NCBI GenBank assembly: GCA_038380795.1
Contig: CM076270.1
Span: forward strand, 21,964,001 to 22,028,000
DNA from: Pyrocephalus nanus
Lineage: Eukaryota > Chordata > Aves > Passeriformes > Tyrannidae
Length of the DNA: 64,000 bases
Direction: 5' to 3'
Positions 1 through 12,604 of the stretch are shown piece after piece. The notes below the pieces were generated by a model, which worked only from the letters and a program-made list of their open reading frames with translations, did no database searches and was not told where the DNA came from. The first letter of the stretch is position 1. Each line of letters opens with the position of its first letter. The position numbers were made by a program, and so were the translations under genes.

Positions 1-3000
1 AAAACTGCATTTTCCACTTGACTTCTCTCTTTCTCATCACTGAACTCTTCCTCTCTTACAGTCTTTGCCTCGACAGCTCTCCCTCCTCCCTTTGCCTCTC
101 CCAGCAGCTTTTACTTTGGCAGTACTTTTGGTTGGCCGGGGTTCTCCAAGGGCCCCAGTGTCTTTATGGCTCCCTTCCTCTCACTCAGCACACCTTTCAC
201 AGGGCAGAGTTGTTTCCAAGCTAAATCAATATCCCTGTGTTCATAGCCAAAGACCTGAAATGGACTCTGGACTCAGCTTATACGCATTTAAATCCAGTCC
301 AGTGCTACTCGGAGGATTCTGTATTGACAACAGCACGAAAAGTAAAGCCCAGCCAAGCTCTCAGTGCTGCAGCCAGCAGTGAGTTAAGGGCAGTGAGAGG
401 CAAGGGCCGAGGACTGGCACTAATATCATTTTCTGAAAACATGAGCTTAATATACTGTGCCTTTGTACTCTTCCTGAACCAGCTGCAACTCACCCTAATT
501 CAGCCAAGAGAACAATCTACCAGGGCCTGGGCCAAGGACAGAGAACGAGTGTTAGGATGACAAGCGCTGCTGCCACCAGGCTGCCACTCACCTTCCCAGC
601 CAGAGGCTCTGCAGCTGCCCTGTGCCACAGGGCAGTGCTCCAGCTGCAGATCACCACAGGTGCCCACGCTGGCAATGCAGGGCAAACACCTGAGGTGTGC
701 CAGGGGTGTGCAGCAAGCATCACAGGTGGATTTCTGCACCTCTCTGGCTCTACATGCTGCCTGTGCTGCCCCAACCAGCCTCCTGCAAGCTGTGGACAGC
801 AATACCATTGCTCTTCGTAATGGGGCTTGAGCAGCGTGGGACAACCCTGCTGGTATCACTGCTCTCAGTCCATTTCTGTAGATAGTAACTATCAACCTAA
901 CCCACTCACACAGCCTGGAGCAGCCACACATCCCAGTACCAAAACCTCACTGTGGGAAGCTAAAGACAAAATTATTTGAAGCAACTCATGAGTCTGGAAC
1001 TACTTGTGCAGCCCAAGATGTGCATAAAAACCTCATAGAACTACTCTGAAAATGGCCTAAAGGCTGCTGGTTCCAAATACACGTATATATATTTTATGTT
1101 CGTGTCCAACGCTATATTGTCTCCTGACAGCATGGAACACAATACCTCTACTAAATCCTGTGTGAAATACATTTCAAAGCATTTTCTTCAGCTCTTCAGA
1201 ACTTCAAAGATATTGTTGTGTTAATTTTAGATGGTTCATCCTTCACCTAGCACTTGCTGTTTAAATCCATGTTAATATCTTAATTATTACTCAGTTTATC
1301 TTTTCTTTATCATTCATTCAAATATTTAATATTGTGGTAAACACAGGAAAGCAGACAAACATAAATGCAAAATCTATGCTCATGGCTGATTTGGTGTATG
1401 AGGGTACCACTGGTACACAGCTCCAGGTTCCTACAAGCATAGCTCACACAATCCCAAAATCCCAGGCTAGGTAGACCATTGGGATTCTTGTCTTAACTCT
1501 CCTACTTTCCTCTGCAGAATGATCCAAACAGCAAAATGATCAAGGGAAATATGGAAAGCTTGCATTTGCTACAGCCCCTCAGAGCTAGAGCCAGGCAGAA
1601 CTGCAGAGCATTGCGGACAAAACTAGGACAAATCAGCCATATGTGTGCATAGTTTTGTTTAGATATGTGCTTGTGACTCAGAGCAGCGTGGCTGAAGTTG
1701 GCCAAAGCCTGGAAAACCTGAAAGAGGTTTTTTCCTGGTTTTCATGTGTATATTTGTTTCTCTCTTTGCCTTCTTGGCTTTAATCTAATGCCACTGCCTT
1801 TCTATAGGTCAATTTTCTTCTCTGCCAAGAAGCATTTTGAACAAACACACGCATCTTACATTGTGATTTTTGTCAAATGCATAAATCACAAAGCCTTCCT
1901 AAAGTACTCCCAAGGACTGTTACTTACAAAGACTTTTCTGTGCCTCTTTAATTTATACCCTACTCTTTCAGGTATGCATTGCTTACAAATAAATAGCTTC
2001 TTTCTTCTCTCTCTCTTTTTTTTTTCTTTAAAAAAAGAATAAATTGCCCTTATGTAGGAGGATGTTTGCACCACAGTTGCTTTCAGTCCACACTCTTCAT
2101 AAGCTGTCACAAAAATCTGGTTAACACATTCATAATAATCACATTCCACATACTGTCATACTACACATGCTGCTGCAACGCTAATAAGAACTGAATGCAA
2201 TACAAAACACTGCTGCTCAGAGCACTAAAGTCAGATGGAGAAGGTTTGCTCAGTGGAAAAAGGCCATTTTTAACTCCACCTCTTTCTGATCCAAAAAAGT
2301 TGCAAAGGTTACAAGAGCAGTGGCAAAAAATGGCTCTGCAGCTGAACTGTGTTTTGTGCATCACTTACTACTTTCCCTCTTTACACTCTAAAGTTATTCA
2401 TTTATTCAAACACAGGCCTGTTTCTGTTCCTGCTGAGGTCAAGCACCCAAGTGGAAGTTAAGGTCAAATAAAGCTATATACGTTTATTGCTCCTTAAAAA
2501 CATATTACACATTGAAGCTTCTGACTCAAGCTAAAAAGATATGAATATTTCGAATATTTTTTTTGAACTTCACAGCCCTGGGTAGTCTGGCTTTGCAAAG
2601 GCAATCCTTTCTCCGAGACACTGCAGGAAGAGAACACCCTTCTCTTCCCAGAGTTGAGCCTCGTGCCAGCCCCCAAAAGCCCCAGCAAGTCCTCCTCATT
2701 TGTGTACACACAGACACATTCACACCACCAAAAACAGTATGTCCTGAGTCAGATCTTGCAGTTCTGAGAGTTGTCATCCATTGATAGCATTACAAGCATA
2801 TTCTACAGACCTTCAGTATGGAAATGCATTCAAATGAGGAAATGAGTGCATTGAATTATTTCAATTAGAAGCTGAAAATTAACACAGATCATGCAACAAA
2901 ATTAAAGAACACAATTATGGAAGTAAACTTCAGTACTAGATGATGGAAAATTCTCTGTTTGTTTCTCTTCTGTTGTCTCTACTGCTTTTAGAAGAGCAAA

Positions 3001-5699
3001 AATCCACTTACAAACTAAGTGGCCTGAGAAGCAGCTTAGGCAGCATTAATGAAGTGAATGAAGTGAATACTTCTGTTGCTGCGTTCAAACAATATGTCAG
3101 CTCAAATTACAGTATTTTATTCAAAGTGCTAAACATTTTTTACGTTTTTATGTGGTTTATTTCCAAGTGCAGGAGGGGTGGGGGTGGAGAGGAGGATTAT
3201 TTCCTCAAATACGCTTTGCTCTTATCACACAAATCTCAGCTGCCACAGTTCATAATAAATCACATGAAAAAAACACAGCATGACCTACTAGATAAAGCTC
3301 AACTTCAAGTCTTAAGTTGCAAAGACCATCCTGAATGTCAGTGTCCTCCCTTAAAACACCAAACAGTTCCACATAACCCCATGTACTGCATTTTCTTCCT
3401 TTAGGCATCTTCCTCTTCTCCCTTTTCTTGCAGAAACAGCATGCACAGTCATTTGCATTCACGCTACAAGGGTTTCTAACATCTCAAATCTCACCATCCC
3501 ATGGACTTGTTTTGAAAACCAGCTCTTGCACATATGCTCTTAAAGGCACAGAATACAACAAGGGTCTATCAAATGCAGAGTCACTGAATAAATTGACTCA
3601 AATTGTGTACAACGCTAGAGGTTGTTTGGACACCTATTTTGCGTGTCTCTGGCAACTCCCAGGATTTCATCCAAAAGAAGATGACACACAATGGAAACTG
3701 TCAGAGGATTTTCAGTTCTCTCTTTTGAACAGCTCTTCCAGTTTTGTGGATCCAGCCAAGACAGCCTAGATCTAAAATTGATGATTTATTTGTCTTGCCC
3801 TAGGGTAAAACCAGATTTCTAAACTAACAAACTGAAGAGGAAAAAAAAAAAAAAAGTCTGTGAATAAAGACATCAATCCTCACGTTCTGCAAGGACTGCA
3901 ATGCTAGAACTACCTGCTGTGATGCCTAAAGGTTTTGTACAGAGAGCTGTAGGTGGCCATTAAGCAATAGCTGGAGGCTGTGTGCAGGTCTTCTTCCTTT
4001 CTTTTCTTGTGGAGTGCACCCACACCATCTTCTGCTTGGAGTGCCACCGGCAAAACCAGGATTCCTAGAAGAATATCCTACAAGGATGTTCCCCTTCAGT
4101 GATTAACAAAGCAAAATGGGGCACAGCCACAGAGCTGTATACTTAGTGCAAGCATTTTGGGGTAGACTTCTCTTATCTCTGACTCAGGGTTGCTTTCCTC
4201 ATGAAGGCGGCACTAAGATGTTACTTTTGCTTCTCACAGGACAGGCAAACTCACAAGAACACACAACAGCCTGGTGACTTGAAAAAGCTGTTTGAACAGA
4301 ATCCATAGTTTATCTCCTGAAATCAATACCAAATACTAACACTTTCAGTGGTGAGCATATAGCCAGTGGCACACAAGCTACAGAGAGGAAGACCATTTCA
4401 TCTGAAGGCACGAAATGACAAAATGCCAGATCTTCAGCTGACAGGAACCAAATGCCACTGGCAATCCTACCCAGGCCTGTCAGTGTGTCTCAGGTATTTT
4501 TCATTTTGGGATTTCCTCACCCCTCTTCTTTTGGCACTCCAATTACTCAGTGCCCTCAGACATGAACACTCAGTAACACTTTGGGATCAGTTTAGCTCCT
4601 GGCATCTGCACAATGTGCATAATGACACTGTGAACTAAACACTCCTTTGCTCCTCTACATAATTGCCTCCACTGTATTATCCACACATAAACCTCAGTGA
4701 TCTACAACAGACCAAGGGGAAAAAACTAATCTGTTAGGACCACAATGTGTTATTAAGGCCTCTGGCCCTCTTTATCATGCTGCTGTTTCAAGTGACATGA
4801 GTTCCAGTGGAAAGAGAACCATGCATTCTGCCACAAACTGCTGTGAAGCAGCACTTCCTTCTCACCTCAGTAGGTCTCTGCATCATTGCTAAGCCTAACT
4901 GTGAAGCAGAATGGCAATTTCATTTAGATTGTAGCATAATTAACTGTTTCAAGACAAAATGGCACAGTAATAATACACATCTCCAAAAGAAAGATGTGTA
5001 AAGGAGGACCATTTTCCTAAATCATCCCCAGCCCAGCAGTTTTCCTCCAAAGCACCTGCCTACACTCACCCCAGCCTTCTGACAGGGCTGAACCATTCAT
5101 CCTTTTCTTCTCAAAGGGGCCAAGTGGGAGAAAATAATCCCACAAAGCTCCTGGGAAGGGCAGCTTTTTGACAGGACAAACACCAGTGCATTAACCACTG
5201 CTATAGAAAACACTGTTAGTACAGTGAATGGATGCTTCTGAGGCAGTGAGGGGATCCCTGAAAGCCCACATCCAGCATCAGGTGACAGATCATCTTGACT
5301 AGCCTGCCTCTCCTTTGGGTATCCCCAGCTCTGCAGAGCGGTGGGAACTTCCACAGCTCCCTCCACACCGCAGGGTAAAGCATCACTTTCCTGAGAACCC
5401 AGGGGTCTTTGCAGTAGCTCTTGGAAACCTGATCTTCCAGGACTTAAAAAAAAAAAAAAACCCTCTGCAATTCAAGCTGCTGAAAACTGCTTCTGGCTAT
5501 GGGGAGGCTGATCCAGTGCTTACTGCCACAACACCCAAGACTACCCTTTTCTTCCATGACTGAAGCAAGTTGCACAGATGATCCATACTCAGACATGCTT
5601 CCAGACATTTCTCACTTCGTTATGCTTGAAATTACTACCAGGAAGGAGACATTTATCTGTTTAAATGCTGCTGAGGTCATTTACTTAACCATTAAGTGC

Positions 5700-5719
5700 A
5701 AAAAAAAAAAAAAAAAAAA
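5700..5719. repeat. Poly-A tract, 20 bases
   Basis: This is an uninterrupted A run inside the intron. No retroposed body was recognised next to it. Confidence 0.95.
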
Positions 5720-6844
5720 GTTTATTGCATAGATACAGATATTTTTAGAGCAAAAGGAGCTTAAACATCAACCTCACAATGATGAAATCAACTCCCTTCC
5801 TCATTATGACCATTAGGGTCCCCATGGATAACACCCTCAGCTGATACATAAAGCACTGATAAGACTGGGTCATTGCTACTAGAGTTGCCCTGAGTGTACC
5901 ACACACCTCTGTATGGGCAGCAATGCTCTCTATTCAAACCAGCTGCTCAGGAAAGATATTACATTCTCTAATGTTACCATCATCTCTTCACAACTAAGTT
6001 ATAGCCCTCTGTGAGAGTGGGGTATCAGAGGGGTGCACTTTGGACTTCATTGAAATGCACTTTACATAGAAAAAACCCAAATCTTCACCACTTAAATGTG
6101 TCCTGACAAACTGGCAGGAATATTATTCGCAGTGGCTTGGTAATATTTTTATCAAGTGAGAGTCACAGAGTAACAAATCATTGCCACCTCAGATGCAAAC
6201 CACTCCAGGGTTCTGGAAATGCTCACCATATGTGTGTTTGGCAAAGAAGAACGGTAACTAAGCAGTAGTCCTCATTCTGAAAAAGCGATTTACAATGAGG
6301 AACAACCCTGTCACTTATTCCTAATAAACCTATAGTGCTTGTTATATTCTCACCACAAAATCAAAATAATCCAGTTTAATTCAGAAAGAAAATGACGCTT
6401 GAAGGCTGAGCCTTTCAAACCCTCTTTCACTAAAGAAAGGAGGCAACCCACTAAATTGGAAAGAAATGATCCAGCAAACATTTTACTGCTGCAAACTGTT
6501 TGAGGCAGAGATATATGGGAGTTTATTTGCATTTAACTTAATATAAATTCCAACTGCATCCTGGGTGAAAGTAAAGTTTTGTTTTGTTTTCCCTGGCTTT
6601 TGGGTTTGTTTTTGTTTTTATGATGAACAGACTTAGTAAACATTTCCTAAGCTGTCTGCTCTTTGGAATTCTAAGTCTGAAATAAAACACAACCACACTA
6701 CCGGCTCCAGTGCTGCCTATCTCACAAACAGCAAAAAAACCCACCAACAATTAAACATCAGAATATTTACTTTATATAGAGGTTATGTGCAGCTCACAGT
6801 TTCACTTACAAAGTAACATTTCAGCTATGTTTGACAGCAGACAC

Positions 6845-6876
6845 AGCAAACTAATCTACCAGCAAACTAATCTACA
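6845..6876. repeat. Two-copy 16-bp tandem repeat
   Basis: AGCAAACTAATCTACC is followed directly by a copy that differs only in the last base (15 of 16 identical). It is a local duplication and could vary between individuals. Confidence 0.85.
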
Positions 6877-6994
6877 GTGACAAATTGCCTGTCAATGCCC
6901 TTTCTCTGTGCATATATACAGGGGAAAAAATAATCACTTAACATCTGTAATAATAATTCTGTCACCTCTCCCTTTTGATTAAAGTATACCATAC

Positions 6995-7159
6995 CATTAT
7001 GATGAGAGTCCTGGGTCTGCTCATTTCATCATCGCTATCCAGCGGCAGAATTTCATGTGACAACTCCTCTCGCCGTCGTCGCCTGCAGATATGTGGACAG
7101 TTCCTCTGTACCACAGAACGAAAGGCTTGGAGCAGAACAATGCTGGCAGCACAACCCAT
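6995..7159 (-). CDS. Candidate alternative first exon, probably of DOCK10 (MGCAAS N-terminus)
   Basis: The 55 codons start MGCAASIVLLQAFRSVVQRN, continue with CPHIC, five arginines, EELSHEILPLDSDDE, and end MSRPRTLIIM. Gly2, Cys3 and Ser6 fit the N-myristoylation plus palmitoylation signature of Src-family kinases, and the Arg cluster would help membrane binding. The start context is strong (G at -3 and G at +4). After codon 55 the sequence ATG/GTATGG offers a donor that leaves phase 0, the same phase as the main first exon of DOCK10 on this strand, so either could join a common second exon. The amino-acid composition (RRRRREELSHEILPLDSDDE) looks like real protein rather than noise. From memory, mammalian DOCK10 has alternative first exons with lineage-specific use, but I cannot confirm that this is the same one. 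Alternatives are a short independent gene, a different donor (the open frame continues ten more codons to a stop), or chance. Confidence 0.55.
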
Positions 7160-7167
7160 ATCTGCAT
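7021..7167 (-). CDS. Overlapping upstream ORF ahead of the MGCAAS start
   Basis: An ATG lies 8 nt upstream of the MGCAAS start in the +2 frame, with A at -3. It opens a 48-codon ORF (MQIWVVLPALFCSKPFVLWY and on) that ends at TGA inside the candidate exon. If transcription starts upstream, scanning ribosomes would meet this start first, so it could reduce translation of the main frame. It is unlikely to be a functional peptide. Whether it lies in a transcript depends on an unknown start site. Confidence 0.35.
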   Translation of the reverse strand: MQIWVVLPALFCSKPFVLWYRGTVHISAGDDGERSCHMKFCRWIAMMK

Positions 7168-7560
7168 CCTGAAGCCTACAAAATAACTTCTATGTTTATG
7201 CTGTGTTTGAAAAACAGTGGCTCCTTGTCCCTGAAAACAGCCTACAGTGCAGCTGCAGCCAGCTCGCTCTCCAATCGCTTCCTTGAGCCCTGATCATCTG
7301 ATCACAACCAAATAGCTTGGATGCAGACAGAGGAAAGATTTGATCCACTGAAACAGAAACACACGCAATATTACGATGCTTTCCTCTCCCTCCCTCCCTG
7401 CTTCTGAATTCGCATGAGAAAATGTGCTCCCTCTCTTGTACAATGAGCCGCCTCCTCCAATTCCAGTTTCATGGAACTGAAAGTATTAAAATTCCCAGTT
7501 CAAAAGAGCCAGCTGTTCATTAAACGCACACAGAGGCATCCCACAACAACTGGCAGGATC
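7160..7560 (-). promoter_or_regulatory. Possible promoter / 5' UTR of the alternative first exon
   Basis: Upstream of the MGCAAS start the sequence is less A+T-rich than its surroundings. On the minus strand it contains a purine-rich GGGAGGGAGGGAGAGGAAAG segment with an ETS-like GGAA core at about 7380-7400, a GGAGGAGGCGG segment at about 7446-7462, and a GATTGGAG (CCAAT-like) element at about 7269-7276. No clear TATA box is seen. A TTATTTTGTAG/G sequence about 20 nt before the start could also act as a splice acceptor, in which case the promoter would be farther right. The evidence is circumstantial. Confidence 0.3.
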
Positions 7561-7684
7561 AGTTTAAATGCTCCTTTAAAAAAGTAATATGTAGCAAACC
7601 AGTAAATAGCTGGAAAGTTATTAGCTTTCATTATCAGCATTGCTGGGTTTAAAATACTTTGCCTAAGGGTTTTTTTACCACAAC

Positions 7685-7685
7685 A

Positions 7686-7716
<31 letters not shown>
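7685..7716. repeat. Poly-A tract broken by one G
   Basis: Twenty A, one G and eleven A occur in a row, followed by GAGAGAGA-like sequence. It lies about 0.5 kb upstream of the candidate alternative exon and marks the edge of the less A+T-rich segment. Confidence 0.95.
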
Positions 7717-9299
7717 GAGAGACATACTTAAGCACACTGAGGGATTTGGGCTGGGGTTTTTTTTCCACCGTTTCTTGCAATTTTCTGAAGCACAGCTAGT
7801 TCATTTGAGTTGTAAATGTAACAAGTGGTAAAAAACGCAGAAATCTGGTCTGCTACGTCCAGCTCATGCTAAAATAGCCGTGGCTCAATGGAACCAGCAG
7901 TGTGCAGCTCTGAAACGCCTCTCAACAGTGGGGTTGTTGGGTGTTCCCACACACGTGTGCCTTCTGCAGAGTAACACACTTTAACATCTGCACAGAGGGG
8001 CTCTGCTGACAGGGTCTGACACTGAACCACACAGCGGTGACCTTCTAATAAGAGCAAGAGGAAAGTGTTTTGGCACGTTATCAGTGGGGATCCAGGCTGG
8101 GAGAGGCTGCTGCCGGCAGCCAGCACTAACAACTTGGCTCCTGCCTGACAAGTCATTCAAAAGGCAGGCAGGGATGCTCGGCAATCACATGGCTGACCTG
8201 GAAACACAGTGAGCGCTAATGGGGGAGAGTGTAAGATAATAGCACAGGAAAGGAAGTTAGCACTAAAAATACCTACAGAAAATGGATTTCTCCTACACAT
8301 TAGGAAAACTAAGAATTTCCAATAGGGTTTTCAGAGCAGCTGCTTTTAAGCTAATATGTATAACTTTATTACATGAGCACCCAAACCCGTATTTACCTTG
8401 CATCAAAAGGTTTGGATTTCTAATGAAGGCCGCGAGAGTTTTGTCATAAATTCCAATGGCGGCATAAGCAACCTTATACTGTCTATTAATGAGATATTGG
8501 TAAATAATACTCCTCTTCACAACCTCAGTCAGGAATTGCACTGAAAACTTTTCATGGAAGTACTTTTTCTGGGGTTGACTAGAGTTTAATTGCTCAGCAA
8601 TCTGTCAAAAACACATCATAATTCTAATTATACCATTTCCCAGAAAAGTTTAATCCTTTAGATTTGTTCTTTAAAAGCAACAGGATCATTGCCATTATTT
8701 CTTGCTTTTACTTCTTTAGAGAAAACTTCTTTGGGTGCACATGGAAAACAGCAGCACTGGCAGGCACTGCACAAACTGACCCACAGCCCTGCCAATGCAC
8801 CTACCCAGCTCTTCCCCCTCAGATCTCACTGGGCACAGACTTCACACACTTAAGTGATGCATCTGCCTCTCCACCAGCAAACCCTGCAGAGAGGGCCTCG
8901 TGTCACACCTGGTTGGTTGACTCTCCTAATGCGATTACAAGAGCACAGTGGCACAGCTGGGTAATTTCTGCACCAAATCAGCAACCCTGCTGCTGCTGCT
9001 GCTATTGTTTGTGTTTTCATCAGTCCCCTGCCTACTCCAGGAGTGCTACTGACACCTTGGCCACACAAAGGATGCTCTTGGCAGCTGGGAGACGTCCTTT
9101 CCTACCCTAATTCCGGCAGCAGCAATACTGTCCTGGGTAACATCTGTTGCTGGCTGTTATGGCAACTGCTCCGCCACCTTGGGGGCTGCTAACGCATCTC
9201 ACGTCTGTACAGCATCCTCTTCTCCTCGCCAGTGCTCAGCTGGGAGAGTTGGCAGGGAATTTTATGAAATTTGGTTTCCATAGCACAGCCCAACACTGT

Positions 9300-9325
9300 C
9301 ACACGTGTGCGTGCACGTGCACATG
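9300..9325. promoter_or_regulatory. Tandem CACGTG E-boxes in an alternating purine-pyrimidine tract
   Basis: Twenty-six bases alternate strictly between pyrimidine and purine. The tract holds CACGTG at 9302-9307 and 9314-9319 with the 6-nt spacer TGCGTG, and a perfect GTGCACGTGCAC palindrome at 9311-9322. Two E-boxes with a 6 or 7 nt spacer are the arrangement known for CLOCK:BMAL1 sites, and single CACGTG boxes bind MYC/MAX or USF. The alternating tract also favours Z-DNA. Function is inferred from motif only. Confidence 0.4.
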
Positions 9326-10949
9326 GAACAGCACCCCAGGGCTTGAACCAAAGCTGCACTTTGTTCTCAGTGAAGAATCCCATTCATTCCAGTGGTCTTT
9401 AGATCAAACTGTTGTCTGCCAGTGGCTCAAGTGACTTCATTATAATTATTTGTGGATTAAGCTATTATTAGATACAAGTAGGAATGACACAGTCTTGGCA
9501 TTTTGTCTCTTTTGAGAGAAAAATGACACTTAGCCCGAAAGCAAGTAAATTAACAAACCAAAGCCTCCAAAATAAACCAAAAGGAGCCTCCAGCTCTTGA
9601 TCAAAATTCAAGAACTGAAAAACAGCTAATGCACAGGGGAAAAGAAACTACTGAAGAGCAAAAAATCCCCTTCTGTTTTAAGGAAATCTCATAGAGGCAT
9701 GAGCTACTATTGGAAAAGAAATCAGAATCTCCCAGCCCACTAAAAATGCCTGGACACACACAGAGTATCAACAGCTTTGTTTTACAAAGGTAGGGATCTC
9801 ATTAGCATACATTATGCTTATACACCAGCTATCAACAGTGTTAGTTACTCTTGCAGTGAAGCATTAAGCACTATTTTGTGTTAATTAGCGCTTTAATCCA
9901 GAAGCAAAATTCAGTGAAACCCCCTGGGAAGCAAAATACTCCTTTGTGCAAGCAGCTCCTTAATTCCCCATTACGAAGAGTTTGGCAGCAATGTCAGGCT
10001 AAGGAATATCCACACGGGAAGCCTTCCTTTGCCCTCTCTCACTCCATTTTTAGCCACCATCATTTTAGCTATGCTAAGGAGCCATGTAACCACCAGCACC
10101 AGGGTTTATGGTGACGGGCTGGGAAGCAGACCACAGCAGATCACTAAAGGTAACTCACTGAAGAAAAACAAAACAAAACAAAAACTAAAAAACCCCACAA
10201 CAATTAGATAGGTAAGATGGTTGTTTTAACTCAGAGGACTTCAGTGACCCAGTCCTTGGCAGCTCCAAGGGCTGTGTCTGTGCAGCAGCAGAGCTGTGCA
10301 GGAGCAGAAGTGGGTCACACTTGCCATGCCTTATAAAGTCCATGATAAAAAAGCAGAGCTCAAAGGCATCTGGATCCTCAAGCTAACAGCTATCCATCAT
10401 CCAGCCTCAGCTTCCACATGAAAGAGATACCAGCTCTGAGAAGGGAAGCCAGGGCCTGAGGAGGGAAACTTTCTCTAGCAGGAAGTCTGCAGCAGAGAGT
10501 AACCCTGTTCTCTTTCGAGTACTGGGTTATTTATCTTCCTCAGTATTCCATGTTTCTGTTCCTGCAGGCTCCAATGCTTCCTAAGGATGCTACCAAATGT
10601 TTTCTTACACATCTATTTCATACCTCATTACCACACCGCATTAAAAGTTGTTTTCCTTTCCACAGCTTCCTTTATTCCATTAGCTTTCCTTTCTCTTGGT
10701 GGCATTTGAATTGCTGTGTTCTGAATAAACAGGATACAACCTATTGGTACTTTGGTCTTCAGCTGAGGGCTTTAAACAGGAAGGCAGAAAGGCAGCTCTT
10801 GGAGGAGTTCCTTCAGTGAGAGAATGACTTTCCAAATTAATCACTTATCCTTCCTTTTAACTCCCAAGGGGGGGTTGCATTCTTCTCAAGCAAGGAGGAT
10901 GGCTGCAGGTTAGAAGAATCATCTGAGCTTACATGATGACATGACAATA

Positions 10950-10972
10950 TTTGTTTGTTTGTTTGTTTTTTT
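10950..10972. repeat. (TTTG)n short tandem repeat
   Basis: Four TTTG units followed by a T run form a simple sequence repeat with no further meaning visible. Confidence 0.9.
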
Positions 10973-12565
10973 ATCCTCTGGAAAACAAGCCCCCCTGTCC
11001 AAGATGTGTTTGAATGACACGTACTAAGAAGCCACACAGAAGCTCTTGCAGTGTGACAATCCCAAAGCAGCAATGACACAGGTGGGCACAGGAGCCCTCC
11101 ACATAAACAGGAACACCCCTGGAACTGCTCACAACTGAGTGTTCAGTCTGGCCAACAAAAGCCTCGAGCTATTGCCAGGAACTAAGACAGCACAGCAGTA
11201 CAAATAACAAGGACTGCACTGTTACAGGTGATAAGGCTCATTCCACCATCACAAGTTACTGAATGATGTCCAAGTGTCTAGCTGAGCTGGTGTAAAGCAG
11301 GTTTATACAAAGCTGCTGTCACACTCCATACACAACTCACAGGACCATGCACCTAAACTCCAAAGGGTAAACAAGCTGGCAAAATACTGTCCATTCACAG
11401 AAAATCCCTCAGAGGTAGCACAGAAACTTGCCAGGTGAGCTGTTTACCTCTCACAGCTCCATCAGAGAGAGCTTGGGGTGGTTCTAGTCCAGGTGATGAA
11501 CTGGTACACACAAACATGCACAGCACTTGGTTGAGCACATCTGGAGTCAGAACGCCCTGAAAGCCCTGACTGCTTTCAAGTATGAATTGTTCTTTTGGGA
11601 AGGGTAGAGCAAGTCTCTCAGGTTTTCAAGGCTATCCTATGTGTGTTGCTATTCCACATACATCATCCTGGTGCAGATGATGATGTGCTATTGCAGCAGC
11701 ACACAGGCAGTGTGGCAAGTGGCTCTCACTCACAGCTCCACGTGTAGACAGTTGTAGTAAAACTTCTTTTAAGGTCTGGCCTATTCAAGTAGCAGAGAAA
11801 CATTTGCAGCAAGATACAACAACAAAATTACAGTCTCTACCTTGATGCAAATAAGGATCACTCCTATTTTGGTGAGCTATAATGCCATCTCTCAGCACTT
11901 CAACATCTTAACATCGCCCACATCACCCCTCCAAAAACAAGGACTGATGCAAGTTATCTTCTTAGCAAAGGAAATTTTCCTCAAAGACATTGAAGGTCTT
12001 TGTCTCCAGTATTTGTTTGCATAAAGGCTTGGAGGCACTTACAAGGAAAGCAGAGGGAAGAAAATGCATCCACATTTGAAAGTCTCTCTTAATGCTCTGC
12101 TATTTAAAAACAAACAGTGGAATCCTAGCCAGCCTCCAGGGAAACAACATCGAGACCCTGATCAGACAGGTAAAGTACTCCAAGAGGTCTTCATGGCAAC
12201 CTGCCTAATGACAGAAACTCTCATTAATGGGCCTCCTTTCCTTGACCATTTTGTGCCTGAGGAAAAATTGTAAGTATATATCGCCTGAGTATAAGCTCGG
12301 GTCTTTCCGTGCACTTTTTCTAATGACTAAAGCAGTGTGGTGGATACCATGGTACAGGGGTATCTCTCACTGCCACGGAAGCAGCACTTCCAACACCACC
12401 TCCTGTTCTCTGTTTGCTGCTAGTGGAGACTACAAGAATCCATCTTCAAGGAGCTGTCCAGTCTTGTCTTCCAACGGGTGGGCCCCAAAATCTTTCCCAT
12501 CCAGCCCAGTGGCCTACAAGAGGCTGTGCAGTGCCAGGCTGAACCACTGGTACCACATGTTTTGA

Positions 12566-12604
12566 GAAGAAAAAAAAAAAAGAAAGAAAGGAAAAAAAAA
12601 AAAG
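12566..12604. repeat. A-rich low-complexity tract
   Basis: Two A runs are separated by AGAAAGAAAGG-like sequence. All bases except a few G are A. Confidence 0.9.

Larger units (their letters stand above)
1..6900. other. Intronic stretch without recognised gene or repeat family
   Basis: Only short chance ORFs are present. I see poly-A tracts at 3841-3855, 5446-5460 and 5700-5719, a two-copy 16-bp tandem repeat at 6845-6876, and octamer motifs ATTTGCAT at 3451-3458 and 6525-6532. Nothing else can be supported. Confidence 0.6.

Noticed and set aside
8293..8541. 82-codon minus-strand ORF considered as the next DOCK10 exon
   Set aside because: The translation has no resemblance to the conserved LEPLDYE-type second-exon block of DOCK-D proteins.
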